Numbered from the stretch's first letter, positions 23,192 through 32,983 are shown. The stretch: DNA of 64,000 nt from Actinobacillus genomosp. 1 (GCF_029774175.1 NZ_CP103834.1:1250501-1314500), one strand, 5' to 3'. Made by a program: numbers and translations. Notes: generated from the letters alone by a model not told the origin.

Positions 23192-26100
23192 ATGACTCAA
23201 CAACGTTTCGTTCATCTTAAAGTCCATAGTGATTTCTCTATGATTAACGGTTTGGCTAAGGTAAAACCATTGGTCAAAACGGCGGTTGCTAACAATATGG
23301 TGGCAATGGCATTAACCGATTTCAGTAACTTTTGCGGATTGGTGAAATTTTATGGCGAAGCGTTAGGTGCCGGATTAAAACCGATTATCGGTGCGGATAT
23401 TTTCGTTCGCCCCGAACCGGATAGCGAAGATTTCTTTGAGCTGACTTTACTGGCAAAAAACAACACCGGTTATCACAATATTACTCTTTTACTTTCAAAA
23501 GCTTATCAACAAGGTTATGTTGAATTTCCGTTAGTCGAAAAAGCGTGGCTTGCCGAGTTAAATGAGGGCATCATTGTGCTTTCCGGCGGACGAAACGGCG
23601 ATGTTGGAAAAGCTCTACTCAAAGAAAATGAAGCGGAAGCAGACGAATTAGTTAGCTTTTATCAGCAATATTTCCCAAATCATTACTATCTCGCGCTCTG
23701 TCGTACTGGCCGTGTGGATGAAGAACGCTATATTCAACAAGCGGTGCCTTTTTCACAAAAACACCAATTACCGTTAGTTGCGGTAAATGACGTGATGTTC
23801 TTGAAAGAAGACGATTTTGATGCGCACGAAATTCGTGTGGCAATCCACGACAGCTACACCTTGGATGATCCGAAACGCCCGAAAAAATATTCGCCGCAAC
23901 AATATTTCCGTAGCGAACAAGAAATGTGTGCCTTGTTTGCCGATTTACCGCAAGCGATTGAAAATACGGTACAAATTGCAATGCGATGCAATGTGACCGT
24001 GCGTTTAGGAGAATATTTCTTACCGAATTTCCCAACCGGCGATCTTTCCACCGAAGATTTTTTAGTGAAAAAATCACGTGAAGGTTTGGAAGAGCGTTTG
24101 GAATTTCTATTTCCGGATCCGGAAGAACGTAAAGACAAGCGGTCTGTTTATGATGAACGTTTGCAAGTCGAGCTGGACGTAATTAACCAAATGGGCTTCC
24201 CCGGCTACTTCCTGATCGTAATGGAATTCATTCAGTGGTCGAAAGATAACGATATTCCGGTTGGCCCGGGGCGTGGTTCCGGGGCGGGATCTTTAGTGGC
24301 GTATGCGTTAAAAATTACCGATTTAGACCCGCTTGCCTTCGACTTGCTCTTTGAACGTTTCTTAAATCCTGAGCGTGTTTCAATGCCCGATTTCGACGTC
24401 GATTTCTGTATGGACGGACGAGATCGTGTGATTGAACACGTCGCCGACACTTACGGTCGTCAAGCGGTTTCACAGATCATTACCTTCGGTACGATGGCGG
24501 CAAAAGCGGTAATCCGAGATGTAGGTCGTGTGCTAGGGCACCCGTATAATTTTGTCGATCGTATTTCTAAACTGATTCCGCCGGATCCAGGGATGACGTT
24601 AGCAAAAGCCTTTGATGCCGAGCCGAAATTGCCGGAACTTTACGACGCCGATGAAGAAGTGAAAGACTTAATCGATATGGCACGTAAATTGGAAGGCGTA
24701 ACCCGAAATGCCGGCAAACACGCCGGTGGTGTGGTTATTGCACCAACGGCAATTACCGATTTCTCACCGCTTTATTGCGATTCGGAAGGGCTTCATCCGG
24801 TGACTCACTTCGATAAAAATGATGTGGAATATGCCGGTTTAGTAAAATTTGACTTCTTAGGCTTACGTACGCTCACCATTATTAAATGGGCATTGGAGAT
24901 GATTAACCAACGCTTAGCCCGAGAAGGCAAAGAACCAGTGCGTATCGAAAGTATTCCGTTAGATGATAAGAAATCTTTTGATTTGTTACTTGCTTCGAAA
25001 ACAACGGCGGTATTCCAGCTAGAGTCACGCGGGATGAAAGATCTGATTTCACGTCTGAAGCCCGACTGTTTTGAAGATATTATCGCATTAGTGGCATTAT
25101 TCCGTCCCGGTCCGCTTGAATCCGGCATGGTACAAAACTTTATCGACCGTAAACATGGTCATGAAGAAGTTTCTTACCCTGATGCACAATATCAGCACGA
25201 ATCGCTTAAACCGATTTTAGATCCGACCTATGGCGTTATCGTTTACCAAGAACAAGTAATGCAAATCGCACAGGTACTTGCCGGCTATACCTTAGGCGGC
25301 GCGGACTTATTACGCCGTGCAATGGGGAAGAAAAAACCGGAAGAAATGGCGGCACAGCGTGAAATCTTCGAAAAAGGGGCAATCAAACAAGGTGTTGATG
25401 GCGATCTTGCGATGAAAATCTTTGACTTGGTGGAAAAATTCGCCGGCTATGGTTTTAACAAATCGCACTCTGCCGCTTATGCGTTGGTTTCTTACCAAAC
25501 ATTATGGCTGAAAGCACACTACCCTGCCGAATTTATGGCAGCGGTAATGACTTCGGAGATGGATAATACCGACAAAATTGTTGGCTTTTATGACGAATGT
25601 ATCAATATGGGCTTAACCGTTGTTCCGCCTGATGTAAACAGTGGTAAACACCGTTTTTCAGTGAATGAAAAAGGCGAGATTGTTTATGGCTTAGGCGCAA
25701 TTAAAGGCGTGGGCGAAGGACCGGTTGAAGCGATTTTAGAAGCGCGTGAAAAAGACGGTATCTTCAAAGATTTATTTGATTTGACCGCACGTGTCGATTT
25801 GAAAAAAATCAATCGCCGTACCTTTGAAGGCTTAATTATGTCGGGTGCTTTCGATAAATTAGGCCCGCATCGTGCTGCACTGATGAAAAATTTAGAAGAT
25901 GCACTGAAAGCTTCTGATCAACACAGTAAAATGGAAGCACTCGGGCAAAGCGATATGTTTGGTGTGCTGACTGAAACGCCGGAAGAAGTGCAAAATGCCT
26001 ATGCAAATACGCCGAAATGGTCGGAACAAACCGTTTTGGAAGGTGAACGCACCACACTCGGTTTATATTTAAGCGGTCACCCAATCGGACGATTCTTAAA

Positions 26101-26668
26101 AGAGTTATCGCACTATGCGCCAGTACGTCTAAATGAACTGCAACCAACACGCCGTGGGCAAGTAGTTACCGTTGCCGGTATTATTATGGGTTCACGTATT
26201 GCCGTAACCAAACGAGGCAGCCGTCTTGGGATTGCTACCATTGAAGATCGTTCCGGTAAATTAGATATGACACTATTCTCGGAAGCACTCGAAACTTACG
26301 GTCATCTTTTAGAGAAAGATCGTATTGTGATCGCTACCGGTTCGGTGCAATTCGATGATTTTAGCGGCGGGTTAAAAATGTCGGTGCGAGAAATAGCTAC
26401 TTTAGACGAAGCTCGCAGTCGCTATGCGAAAAGCCTTGCTTTAGCGATTAGTCAAGAACAGCTCACACCGCAATTTGTAAAAGAATTACGAGAAATCATC
26501 GAACCGAATAAAGAAGGGACGTTACCGTTACATTTCTACTACCAAAGTCCTGAAGGCAGAGCCTTATTACGTAGCGGCGTAGAATGGCGAGTAACCCCGA
26601 AAGATGAAATGCTCGACCAACTCAAAGCTCTACTCGGTGAAAACGCCGTAGAACTGGAGTTCGAATAA
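23192..26668 (+). CDS. dnaE: DNA polymerase III alpha subunit
   Basis: An 1158-residue replicative polymerase, close to the 1160 residues of E. coli. It starts with the PHP domain (HLKVHSDFSMINGLAKVKPL, residues 8-27), has the C-family palm with catalytic aspartates in PDFDVDFCMDGRD (near residue 400), and GPGRGSGAGSLVAYAL (near 362). The helix-hairpin-helix/beta-clamp binding region (QSDMFGV near 919) and a C-terminal OB-fold (VTVAGIIMGSRIAVTKRGSRLGIATIEDRSG) follow. A USS hairpin on each side makes it a single transcription unit. Two USS words, near 23744 and 24137, lie inside the coding sequence. Confidence 0.97.
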   Translation: MTQQRFVHLKVHSDFSMINGLAKVKPLVKTAVANNMVAMALTDFSNFCGLVKFYGEALGAGLKPIIGADIFVRPEPDSEDFFELTLLAKNNTGYHNITLLLSKAYQQGYVEFPLVEKAWLAELNEGIIVLSGGRNGDVGKALLKENEAEADELVSFYQQYFPNHYYLALCRTGRVDEERYIQQAVPFSQKHQLPLVAVNDVMFLKEDDFDAHEIRVAIHDSYTLDDPKRPKKYSPQQYFRSEQEMCALFADLPQAIENTVQIAMRCNVTVRLGEYFLPNFPTGDLSTEDFLVKKSREGLEERLEFLFPDPEERKDKRSVYDERLQVELDVINQMGFPGYFLIVMEFIQWSKDNDIPVGPGRGSGAGSLVAYALKITDLDPLAFDLLFERFLNPERVSMPDFDVDFCMDGRDRVIEHVADTYGRQAVSQIITFGTMAAKAVIRDVGRVLGHPYNFVDRISKLIPPDPGMTLAKAFDAEPKLPELYDADEEVKDLIDMARKLEGVTRNAGKHAGGVVIAPTAITDFSPLYCDSEGLHPVTHFDKNDVEYAGLVKFDFLGLRTLTIIKWALEMINQRLAREGKEPVRIESIPLDDKKSFDLLLASKTTAVFQLESRGMKDLISRLKPDCFEDIIALVALFRPGPLESGMVQNFIDRKHGHEEVSYPDAQYQHESLKPILDPTYGVIVYQEQVMQIAQVLAGYTLGGADLLRRAMGKKKPEEMAAQREIFEKGAIKQGVDGDLAMKIFDLVEKFAGYGFNKSHSAAYALVSYQTLWLKAHYPAEFMAAVMTSEMDNTDKIVGFYDECINMGLTVVPPDVNSGKHRFSVNEKGEIVYGLGAIKGVGEGPVEAILEAREKDGIFKDLFDLTARVDLKKINRRTFEGLIMSGAFDKLGPHRAALMKNLEDALKASDQHSKMEALGQSDMFGVLTETPEEVQNAYANTPKWSEQTVLEGERTTLGLYLSGHPIGRFLKELSHYAPVRLNELQPTRRGQVVTVAGIIMGSRIAVTKRGSRLGIATIEDRSGKLDMTLFSEALETYGHLLEKDRIVIATGSVQFDDFSGGLKMSVREIATLDEARSRYAKSLALAISQEQLTPQFVKELREIIEPNKEGTLPLHFYYQSPEGRALLRSGVEWRVTPKDEMLDQLKALLGENAVELEFE

Positions 26669-26671
26669 CAA

Positions 26672-26721
26672 AACAAGCGGTTGAATTTGCAGATTTTTTT
26701 TGCAAATTTGACCGCTTGTTA
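26672..26721. terminator. USS-pair terminator between dnaE and purT
   Basis: AACAAGCGGTTGAATTTGCA and TGCAAATTTGACCGCTTGTT form a 20-bp stem with two wobble/mismatch positions around a T-rich loop. It lies between convergent genes and may serve both. Confidence 0.7.
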
Positions 26722-26764
26722 TTTGGTGAAATGGAAAAATATGTAACTTTTGTCTATTAAACCA

Positions 26765-27946
26765 TTAAAGCTGTACCGCTAATTTTGCATAGGCTCGTTC
26801 GGCTTTTGCCAAGGCTTTTTCCGTGTTCTCATCACGGGCTAAGATAACCCCCAAGCGACGGTGACCGTTTACTTCGCCTTTACCGAATAAACGGATATTC
26901 GTACCGATTTCTTCTAACACTTTATCAAGATTACCGAATCTCACATTATTTGATTTGCCTTCAACTACAATCGCCTTGGAAGCTGCCGGGCTAATTTGAT
27001 AAATTTCCGGAATCGGTAAGCCTAAAATCGCACGAGCGTGTAAGGCAAACTGAGAAAGCTCTTGCGAAGCCATGGTGACCATTCCCGTATCATGCGGGCG
27101 AGGCGAAACTTCATTAAAGATAATTTCATCACCACAAACAAACAATTCCACACCGAAAATACCACGTCCGCCTAGTGCGGTTGTAATTCGCTCTGCCGTT
27201 TCTTGCGCACATTTTAACGCGAGTTCGGACATCGCTTGCGGCTGCCAAGATTCACGATAATCGCCATCTTCTTGACGATGCCCGATTGGTGCTAAGAAAG
27301 ACGTGCCGTTTACGTGACGCACGGTTAATTGCGTGATTTCATAATCAAATTTGATAAAGCCTTCTACAATCACACGTCCGCCGCCGGCGCGTCCGCCTTC
27401 TTGTGAATAATCCCACGCTTGCTGAATCTGATCTTCGGATTTGATCACCGATTGTCCGTGACCGGACGACGACATAATCGGTTTAACCACACACGGAATA
27501 CCAATCTCATTAATCGCCTGTTTAAAATCTTCCAAATTATCTACAAAACGGTAAGGAGAGGTTTTTAAACCGAGTTCTTCTGCCGCTAAACGACGAATCC
27601 CTTCACGGTTCATCGTTAATTGTGTTGCTTTTGCGGTCGGTACAACGTTATAACCTTCCTGCTCTAACTCAACGAGTGTTGCCGTAGCAATCGCTTCAAC
27701 TTCCGGCACGATAAAATCCGGCTTTTCTTGTTCCACTAATGCTCGTAATGCTTCTCCATCTAGCATAGAGATTGTATAAGCTCGGTGTGAAACTTGCTGT
27801 GCAGGTGCATTTTCATAGCGATCCACCGCGATCACTTCTACGCCTAAGCGTTGTAATTCAATTACAACTTCTTTACCTAACTCTCCGGAGCCAAGCATCA
27901 TTACTTTCGTCGCATTCGGTCTTAATGGTGTGCCAATTGTGGTCAT
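26765..27946 (-). CDS. purT: Formate-dependent phosphoribosylglycinamide formyltransferase
   Basis: A 393-residue ATP-grasp enzyme that formylates glycinamide ribonucleotide using formate and ATP, the folate-independent alternative to PurN in purine synthesis. The N-terminal dinucleotide-like VMMLGSGELGKEVVIELQRLG, the CVVKPIMSSSGHGQS ATP-grasp lysine loop and EVSPRPHDTGMVT near the metal site are diagnostic. The length equals E. coli PurT. A PurR operator lies 20 bases upstream of the ATG, so it is expected to belong to the same regulon as purM. Confidence 0.96.
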   Translation of the reverse strand: MTTIGTPLRPNATKVMMLGSGELGKEVVIELQRLGVEVIAVDRYENAPAQQVSHRAYTISMLDGEALRALVEQEKPDFIVPEVEAIATATLVELEQEGYNVVPTAKATQLTMNREGIRRLAAEELGLKTSPYRFVDNLEDFKQAINEIGIPCVVKPIMSSSGHGQSVIKSEDQIQQAWDYSQEGGRAGGGRVIVEGFIKFDYEITQLTVRHVNGTSFLAPIGHRQEDGDYRESWQPQAMSELALKCAQETAERITTALGGRGIFGVELFVCGDEIIFNEVSPRPHDTGMVTMASQELSQFALHARAILGLPIPEIYQISPAASKAIVVEGKSNNVRFGNLDKVLEEIGTNIRLFGKGEVNGHRRLGVILARDENTEKALAKAERAYAKLAVQL

Positions 27947-27966
27947 TTTTTCTTCCTCTAAAGCTA

Positions 27967-27982
27967 AAGCAATCGTTTGCGC
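27967..27982 (-). promoter_or_regulatory. PurR operator of purT
   Basis: AAGCAATCGTTTGCGC matches the PurR consensus ANGCAANCGNTTNCNT at all defined positions except the last. It overlaps the region just upstream of the purT ribosome site and shares its GCAATCGTTTGCG core with the purM operator. Confidence 0.75.
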
Positions 27983-27995
27983 AAATTATATAATA

Positions 27996-28038
27996 AAGCG
28001 GTAAGGTTTTGTGAAAATTTTGTAAAACCTTACCGCTT
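27996..28038 (-). terminator. USS-pair terminator of plsB
   Basis: AAGCGGTAAGGTTTT (27996-28010) and AAAACCTTACCGCTT (28024-28038) are perfect 15-bp complements around a 13-base loop. This hairpin lies between the plsB stop codon and the purT operator. Confidence 0.75.
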
Positions 28039-28058
28039 GTTATTTAGATATTAAAAAA

Positions 28059-30533
28059 CTATTCCGTTTTTTCCGTTACGACTTCTGTCGTTTTGGCTTC
28101 CGTTTCAGTATTTTCAATTTCTTCTACTTTTTCCATTGCACCTTGAATAGTGAGTTGTACTTCAACCGAAATAAGCGAACGTAATATCTCTTCCGCTTCC
28201 TTCGCTTTCTCCATAATGCATTTTCCTTCACTATCAAAATAGCCTTGCGCTTTTAAGCTCGCACTAAAGGTTGAAAATAGTGCCTTATCGAAAAACTCAG
28301 GAGCGTTAATGCCGTGTAATACCGATAAACGTTGCGCAATTGAGCGGCTCTCTTTTTCTAATGCCGCACGGCTGATTTCCGGATGTTCAAGCAGAATACT
28401 CAAACTAATATAGTAACGTTGTAGAATCTCACGTACGCCCGCCGCATGCAATTGCAAAGCACGAACGCGTGCACGATTGATTTGTAAAACGTCACTCTCG
28501 TATTTCACAATACGCTGTGAAGCGAATTCCGTTAAAATCGCTTCAACTTGGTTTCTGACGTCATTCTCTTCAAAATGAAGAAATAATTCCGCTTTCAAGA
28601 ACGGATAAATACGATTAACCGTTTTAATAATCAGATCTTTCGATACCGACTCATGGTGCAAAATAATACTTGCAACAAGTGAAGGCAACACAAATAAATG
28701 CTGAATATTATTGCGATAATAAGTCATTAGCACGGCTGATTCTCGATCTAAACGAATCATTTCACCAAAACTATCTTTCTCACTAATTACACCGGAACGA
28801 GGTAAAGTCAGCACATGCTCAAGCATTTCCTCCGCACTTTCGCTCGGCACGATCACATCATCGGAATAATTGACACGCTTAAACAACTGCAAATAGCTAT
28901 CGACTTGTTCAATCAACTGTTCCCGAGCTAACGCACGTTGGCGTGAAGCAAGCAAGACGGAACCAATCAAATTTTTCGCATTAATTGCCGCCGCTTTATT
29001 GATATTTATCATTACTTGATGCGCTACCGAATCGACCGCTTCATTCAACCATTTTGGTCGGCTGTCTTCAGATTGCGTATCTTTCCATTCCGGGAAATAC
29101 TGATTTAAATAGTTATTCACTTGAATCGGCTCGGCAAAATTCACATAGCATTGCCCTAAGTTTTTCAGCTTTTTAATCACACGCAGTACTAAACCGGCAT
29201 TTTCTTTTTCTTTTGCCGCACCGCGTAACTCTTTGGCATAAGTATCCACTTCCAATACGTGTTCATAACCGATATACACCGGTACGATACTAATCGGGCG
29301 AGTTAGACCGCGTTGCAATGCTTGCAATGTCATCGACATCATACCTGTTTTCGGTTCGAGTAAACGTCCGGTACGAGAGCGACCACCTTCAATAAAGTAT
29401 TCGACCGAGTATCCGCGATAAAAAAGCTCCGCCAAATATTCACGGAAAATCGTCGAATATAAGCGGTTACCTTTAAAAGTACGACGGATAAAAAACGCTC
29501 CCCAGCTACGGAAAATCGGACCTGCCGGAAAGAAATTCAGATTAATCCCCGCAGCGATATGCGGCGGAACTAAACCTTGATGATAAAGCAAATATGAAAG
29601 CAATAAATAATCCATATGGCTACGGTGACACGGTACATAAACGATTTCATGTCCTTCTAATGCCAATTTACGTACTCTATCGCCGTTCTGTACATTAATA
29701 CCTTGGTAAAGTTTATTCCATAACCAACTGAGAATACGATCCGCAATACGTAAGCTTTCATGGCTTACATCAGCTGCGATCTCATTCACAATTTTTTCCG
29801 CTTCTTGACGAGCTTTTTCTATAGGAATTTTCTTCGTTTTCGCTTCTTCTTCAATGGCACTTTTAATCGCCGGTGATTGAATAATTTTATTAAACATCGC
29901 TTGACGATCAGGCAATCTAGGCCCCATGGCGGAATAACGTTGCTTCGCAAAGTGAATTTTTGCCACTCGTGCCAATTTTTGTGCGATTCCTTCATCGGCA
30001 CCGTGTTCTGCAACCATATATTTCAACGAAAGAGCTTGAGAAAAACGCACAAAGTTATCGCGCCCAAACCAAATCATCGAAATAATGCGTTGGAAACTAC
30101 TCATTAAACGCAAATGAGGTTCCGATTCTTTCCCCGGTGAGCGTCCCCATAGCACGGAAACCGGTACTAATTGAACGTCAAGCGATTCATTATTTCGATG
30201 TAAATCCAAATAACGATAAAAGATCGCTTCCGTTTCGCTTTTCGCTCCCTTTGATTTAAAAAAGCGACGTCCTTCATCTAAAAATACATAACGAGGTAAA
30301 GATTGACCGTTTAATTCATTATTCTGTAACGGATCAGGTAAATTAAGTGCCAAACAGTTTTTTTGCAGAATCAATAAATCGGTTTGAGAGGTATAAGGTA
30401 AAACATAAATAATAGGTTGTGCTAAGTTCAGGCTAAGTTCCTTGACCGGATCGGTTGGAATAGCTCGAGATTTAACCAGTAATGAAAGCGGAATATTTAA
30501 CGCTTTACGATAAAAATTTAAGAGGCTAGACAT
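28059..30533 (-). CDS. plsB: Glycerol-3-phosphate 1-O-acyltransferase
   Basis: An 824-residue membrane-associated enzyme that adds the first acyl chain to glycerol-3-phosphate in phospholipid synthesis. The acyltransferase motif HRSHMDYLLLSY (His-X4-Asp near residue 305) and the substrate-binding blocks GAFFIRRTF and FIEGGRSRTGR, plus ISIVPVYIGYEHVLE, are all present in order. The C-terminal tail is rich in Glu/Thr. It is divergent from lexA, as in E. coli, with SOS boxes in the shared upstream region, which could also influence plsB. Confidence 0.96.
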   Translation of the reverse strand: MSSLLNFYRKALNIPLSLLVKSRAIPTDPVKELSLNLAQPIIYVLPYTSQTDLLILQKNCLALNLPDPLQNNELNGQSLPRYVFLDEGRRFFKSKGAKSETEAIFYRYLDLHRNNESLDVQLVPVSVLWGRSPGKESEPHLRLMSSFQRIISMIWFGRDNFVRFSQALSLKYMVAEHGADEGIAQKLARVAKIHFAKQRYSAMGPRLPDRQAMFNKIIQSPAIKSAIEEEAKTKKIPIEKARQEAEKIVNEIAADVSHESLRIADRILSWLWNKLYQGINVQNGDRVRKLALEGHEIVYVPCHRSHMDYLLLSYLLYHQGLVPPHIAAGINLNFFPAGPIFRSWGAFFIRRTFKGNRLYSTIFREYLAELFYRGYSVEYFIEGGRSRTGRLLEPKTGMMSMTLQALQRGLTRPISIVPVYIGYEHVLEVDTYAKELRGAAKEKENAGLVLRVIKKLKNLGQCYVNFAEPIQVNNYLNQYFPEWKDTQSEDSRPKWLNEAVDSVAHQVMININKAAAINAKNLIGSVLLASRQRALAREQLIEQVDSYLQLFKRVNYSDDVIVPSESAEEMLEHVLTLPRSGVISEKDSFGEMIRLDRESAVLMTYYRNNIQHLFVLPSLVASIILHHESVSKDLIIKTVNRIYPFLKAELFLHFEENDVRNQVEAILTEFASQRIVKYESDVLQINRARVRALQLHAAGVREILQRYYISLSILLEHPEISRAALEKESRSIAQRLSVLHGINAPEFFDKALFSTFSASLKAQGYFDSEGKCIMEKAKEAEEILRSLISVEVQLTIQGAMEKVEEIENTETEAKTTEVVTEKTE

Positions 30534-30642
30534 TTTAATATCCTTAATTGTTATGGTTTATGCCGTCTAAAGTATTTCGCCCGCAGTTTATCATAAATTT
30601 GTGAAAATTTTCTGAATTTATCTAGTTACAAATAAAAAATTA

Positions 30643-30658
30643 CTGTATATAATAACAA
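30643..30658 (+). promoter_or_regulatory. LexA (SOS) box 1
   Basis: CTGTATATAATAACAA differs from the CTG-N10-CAG core only in the last base. It lies upstream of the stronger second box. Confidence 0.6.
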
Positions 30659-30663
30659 AAAAT

Positions 30664-30679
30664 CTGTATATAAAGACAG
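30664..30679 (+). promoter_or_regulatory. LexA (SOS) box 2
   Basis: CTGTATATAAAGACAG is a full CTG-N10-CAG match, 21 bases downstream of box 1 (two helical turns), immediately before the lexA ribosome site. It indicates autorepression. Confidence 0.85.
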
Positions 30680-30689
30680 CGAGGAAAAA

Positions 30690-31322
30690 ATGTCACGTAA
30701 ACACTTAACTGCTCGTCAGCAAGAAATTTTTGATTTTGTCAAACATCATATTGAAACAACAGGTATGCCGCCGACGCGCGTTGAGATTGCACGAGAAATC
30801 GGTTTTAAATCGCCGAATGCCGCTGAAGAACATTTAAAAGCATTAGCGCGTAAAGGCTACATCGAAATGCTTTCCGGAACATCGCGCGGTATTCGTATTT
30901 TAGTTGATAATGAAGAAACTGCGGCAAATGACGACGGTTTACCTTTAATCGGTAAAGTGGCGGCAGGTACGCCGATTATGGCGATTGAACACGTTGAGAG
31001 TCATTATCCGGTAAACGGTGCAATGTTTAATCCGAACGCAGATTACTTACTTAAAGTAAATGGCAACTCAATGGAAAAAATCGGGATTTTAGACGGCGAT
31101 TTACTTGCCGTACATAAAACAAATTTTGCGCGTAACGGTCAAGTTGTCGTTGCACGAGTTGATGATGAAGTTACGGTAAAACGTTTAGAGAAAAAAGGCG
31201 ATCTTATTTATCTTCATCCTGAAAATGACGAACTACAACCGATTATTGTGGATCCTCGTATCGAATATATCGAAATTGAAGGAATTGCAGTCGGCGTTAT
31301 TCGTAACAATGCTTGGATGTAA
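30690..31322 (+). CDS. lexA: SOS repressor LexA
   Basis: A 210-residue dimeric repressor that self-cleaves when RecA filaments form on damaged DNA. It has an N-terminal winged helix (LTARQQEIFDFVKHHIETTGMPPTRVEIA), the Ala-Gly cleavage site in VAAGTPI near residue 92, the catalytic Ser in GNSMEKIGI near 127, and the Lys in DDEVTVKRL near 164. Two SOS boxes precede the gene, and a strong intrinsic terminator follows within 10 bases of the stop codon. Confidence 0.97.
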   Translation: MSRKHLTARQQEIFDFVKHHIETTGMPPTRVEIAREIGFKSPNAAEEHLKALARKGYIEMLSGTSRGIRILVDNEETAANDDGLPLIGKVAAGTPIMAIEHVESHYPVNGAMFNPNADYLLKVNGNSMEKIGILDGDLLAVHKTNFARNGQVVVARVDDEVTVKRLEKKGDLIYLHPENDELQPIIVDPRIEYIEIEGIAVGVIRNNAWM

Positions 31323-31330
31323 ATTTATCA

Positions 31331-31364
31331 GGGAGAATGAACCGATTATTCGTTCTCCTTTTAT
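31331..31364 (+). terminator. Terminator of lexA
   Basis: GGAGAATGAA (31332-31341) pairs with TTCGTTCTCC (31349-31358), followed by TTTTATT. It overlaps the alternative upstream starts of mutH, supporting the ATG at 31373 for that gene. Confidence 0.82.
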
Positions 31365-31372
31365 TATGTTTA

Positions 31373-32053
31373 ATGAAACTTTCAACCTTTTCACATTCCG
31401 AACAAGAATTGCTTGAAAAAGCAAATTGGTTAGCCGGTTTTACCCTAGGTGAAATAGCGCAGCAATTAAACATTGCTGTGCCGTTAGATCTCCGCCGAGA
31501 TAAAGGCTGGGTCGGTCAATTAATCGAAACCGCATTAGGTGCAAAAGCAGGCAGCAAGCCGGAGCAGGATTTTGCTCATTTAGGCATTGAACTTAAAACC
31601 ATTCCGATCAATCACAAAGGGTTTCCTTTAGAAACAACCTTTGTCAGTTTAGCACCTCTTACACAAAATACCGGTATTACTTGGCAAACATCGCACGTTC
31701 GTCATAAATTGCAAAAAGTGTTATGGATTCCAGTGCAAGGCGAAAGGCATATCCCTGTCGCTGAACGCCATATCGGGCAACCTATTTTGTGGACACCATC
31801 GTTTGAGCAAGAACAGCAGTTAAAAAATGACTGGGAAGAATTAATGGAATACATTATTTTCGGACGCTTAAACGAAATCAATGCCACGTTGGGCGAAGTG
31901 ATGCAATTACGCCCTAAAGGTAGGAATAGCCGCTCACTCACTACAGCAATTAATCAGCAAGGCGAACGAATTCAATCTTTACCGTTAGGCTTCTATTTAC
32001 GTAAACAATTTACCGCCGAAATTTTACAGAATTTTTTACGTTCTCCCCTTTAA
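31373..32053 (+). CDS. mutH: DNA mismatch repair endonuclease MutH
   Basis: A 226-residue endonuclease that nicks the unmethylated strand at hemimethylated GATC sites after MutS/MutL activation. The catalytic Asp and Glu-X-Lys lie in KPEQDFAHLGIELKTI (residues 60-75), with WVGQLIETALGAKAGS before it. Earlier in-frame starts at 31313 and 31337 lie inside lexA or its terminator and would add an unrelated leader. The ATG at 31373 gives MKLSTFSHSEQELL and a length close to E. coli MutH (229). GATC-based mismatch repair implies a Dam methylase elsewhere. Confidence 0.93.
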   Translation: MKLSTFSHSEQELLEKANWLAGFTLGEIAQQLNIAVPLDLRRDKGWVGQLIETALGAKAGSKPEQDFAHLGIELKTIPINHKGFPLETTFVSLAPLTQNTGITWQTSHVRHKLQKVLWIPVQGERHIPVAERHIGQPILWTPSFEQEQQLKNDWEELMEYIIFGRLNEINATLGEVMQLRPKGRNSRSLTTAINQQGERIQSLPLGFYLRKQFTAEILQNFLRSPL

Positions 32054-32137
32054 TTTTTACTTCACTATCGCTATGATCAGCTCCTTTTGGATATAGGTAA
32101 TAATCTATTAAATTCTCTCTTTTTAAAAGGACATTTT

Positions 32138-32869
32138 ATGTTTGATTGGATTGCCAATCCCGAGGCATGGGTTGCGCTATTAACCCTTACCGGGCTTGAA
32201 ATCGTATTAGGTATTGATAATATTATCGTTATCAGTATTTTAGTTTCACGTCTTCCGATTCACCAACGTCAATCAGCCCGTATTATCGGTTTGGCTCTTG
32301 CAATGGGTACTCGTATTCTCTTATTACTTTCCCTTGCATGGATGATGAAATTAGTCGATCCGCTCTTTTCAATTGCAGGAATGCCTATTTCCGGTCGAGA
32401 TTTAATTCTTTTAATCGGTGGTATTTTCTTAATTGTTAAAAGTGCAATGGAATTAAAAGAATCCATTGCGGCGGAATCTCATGACGAAAAACAAGAATCA
32501 GAGAAAAAAGCAAGTTTCTTAATGACGCTTGTTCAAATTGCTATTTTCGACGTAGTCTTCTCGCTTGACTCGGTCATTACTGCGGTGGCAATGGCGGACG
32601 ATATTCCGGTGATGGTAATTGCAATTATTATTGCCGTGGGTGTTATGATGTTGGCTGCAAAAGCAATCGGTGATTTTGTCGATAACAATCCGACCATTAA
32701 AAATCTTGCACTCGCTTTCTTAATTTTAATCGGTGTGGTGTTAGTCGGCGAAGGCTTTAACATTCATATTCCAAAATCAGCGGTTTATACCGCAATGGGC
32801 TTCTCCGTTGTCGTAGAACTGTTAAATATTAAAATGCGTAAGAATCAAGCAAAACACGCTAAAGCATAA
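32138..32869 (+). CDS. TerC-family integral membrane protein
   Basis: A 243-residue inner-membrane protein with seven hydrophobic segments. The signature LTGLEIVLGIDNIIVISIL (residues 15-33), with a membrane-embedded Glu and Asp, and the second acidic motif IAIFDVVFSLDSVITAVAM define the TerC/YgdQ/YoaE family, linked to metal-ion export or metalation of exported enzymes. A charged cytoplasmic loop (Glu/Lys-rich, about residues 107-125) separates the halves. AAGGA stands before the ATG at 32138. The earlier start at 32087 has no support. The substrate is not known from sequence. Confidence 0.88.
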   Translation: MFDWIANPEAWVALLTLTGLEIVLGIDNIIVISILVSRLPIHQRQSARIIGLALAMGTRILLLLSLAWMMKLVDPLFSIAGMPISGRDLILLIGGIFLIVKSAMELKESIAAESHDEKQESEKKASFLMTLVQIAIFDVVFSLDSVITAVAMADDIPVMVIAIIIAVGVMMLAAKAIGDFVDNNPTIKNLALAFLILIGVVLVGEGFNIHIPKSAVYTAMGFSVVVELLNIKMRKNQAKHAKA

Positions 32870-32875
32870 TTAATC

Positions 32876-32904
32876 GGCCCTTGATGAAAATCAGGGGCTT
32901 TTTT
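32876..32904 (+). terminator. Terminator of the TerC-family gene
   Basis: GCCCTTGAT (32877-32885), loop GAAA, ATCAGGGGC (32890-32898), then TTTTTT. The stem has one G-T wobble. Confidence 0.85.
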
Positions 32905-32983
32905 AATGTAAAATAAAACATCCTTATTTTATTGCAAGCGGTCAATTTTTTGCCGAATTTTGCAATGTTTTCTATTAAAAGCT

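Noticed and set aside
31313..31372. Upstream starts of mutH
   Set aside because: They overlap the lexA stop codon and its terminator stem and encode residues unlike MutH.
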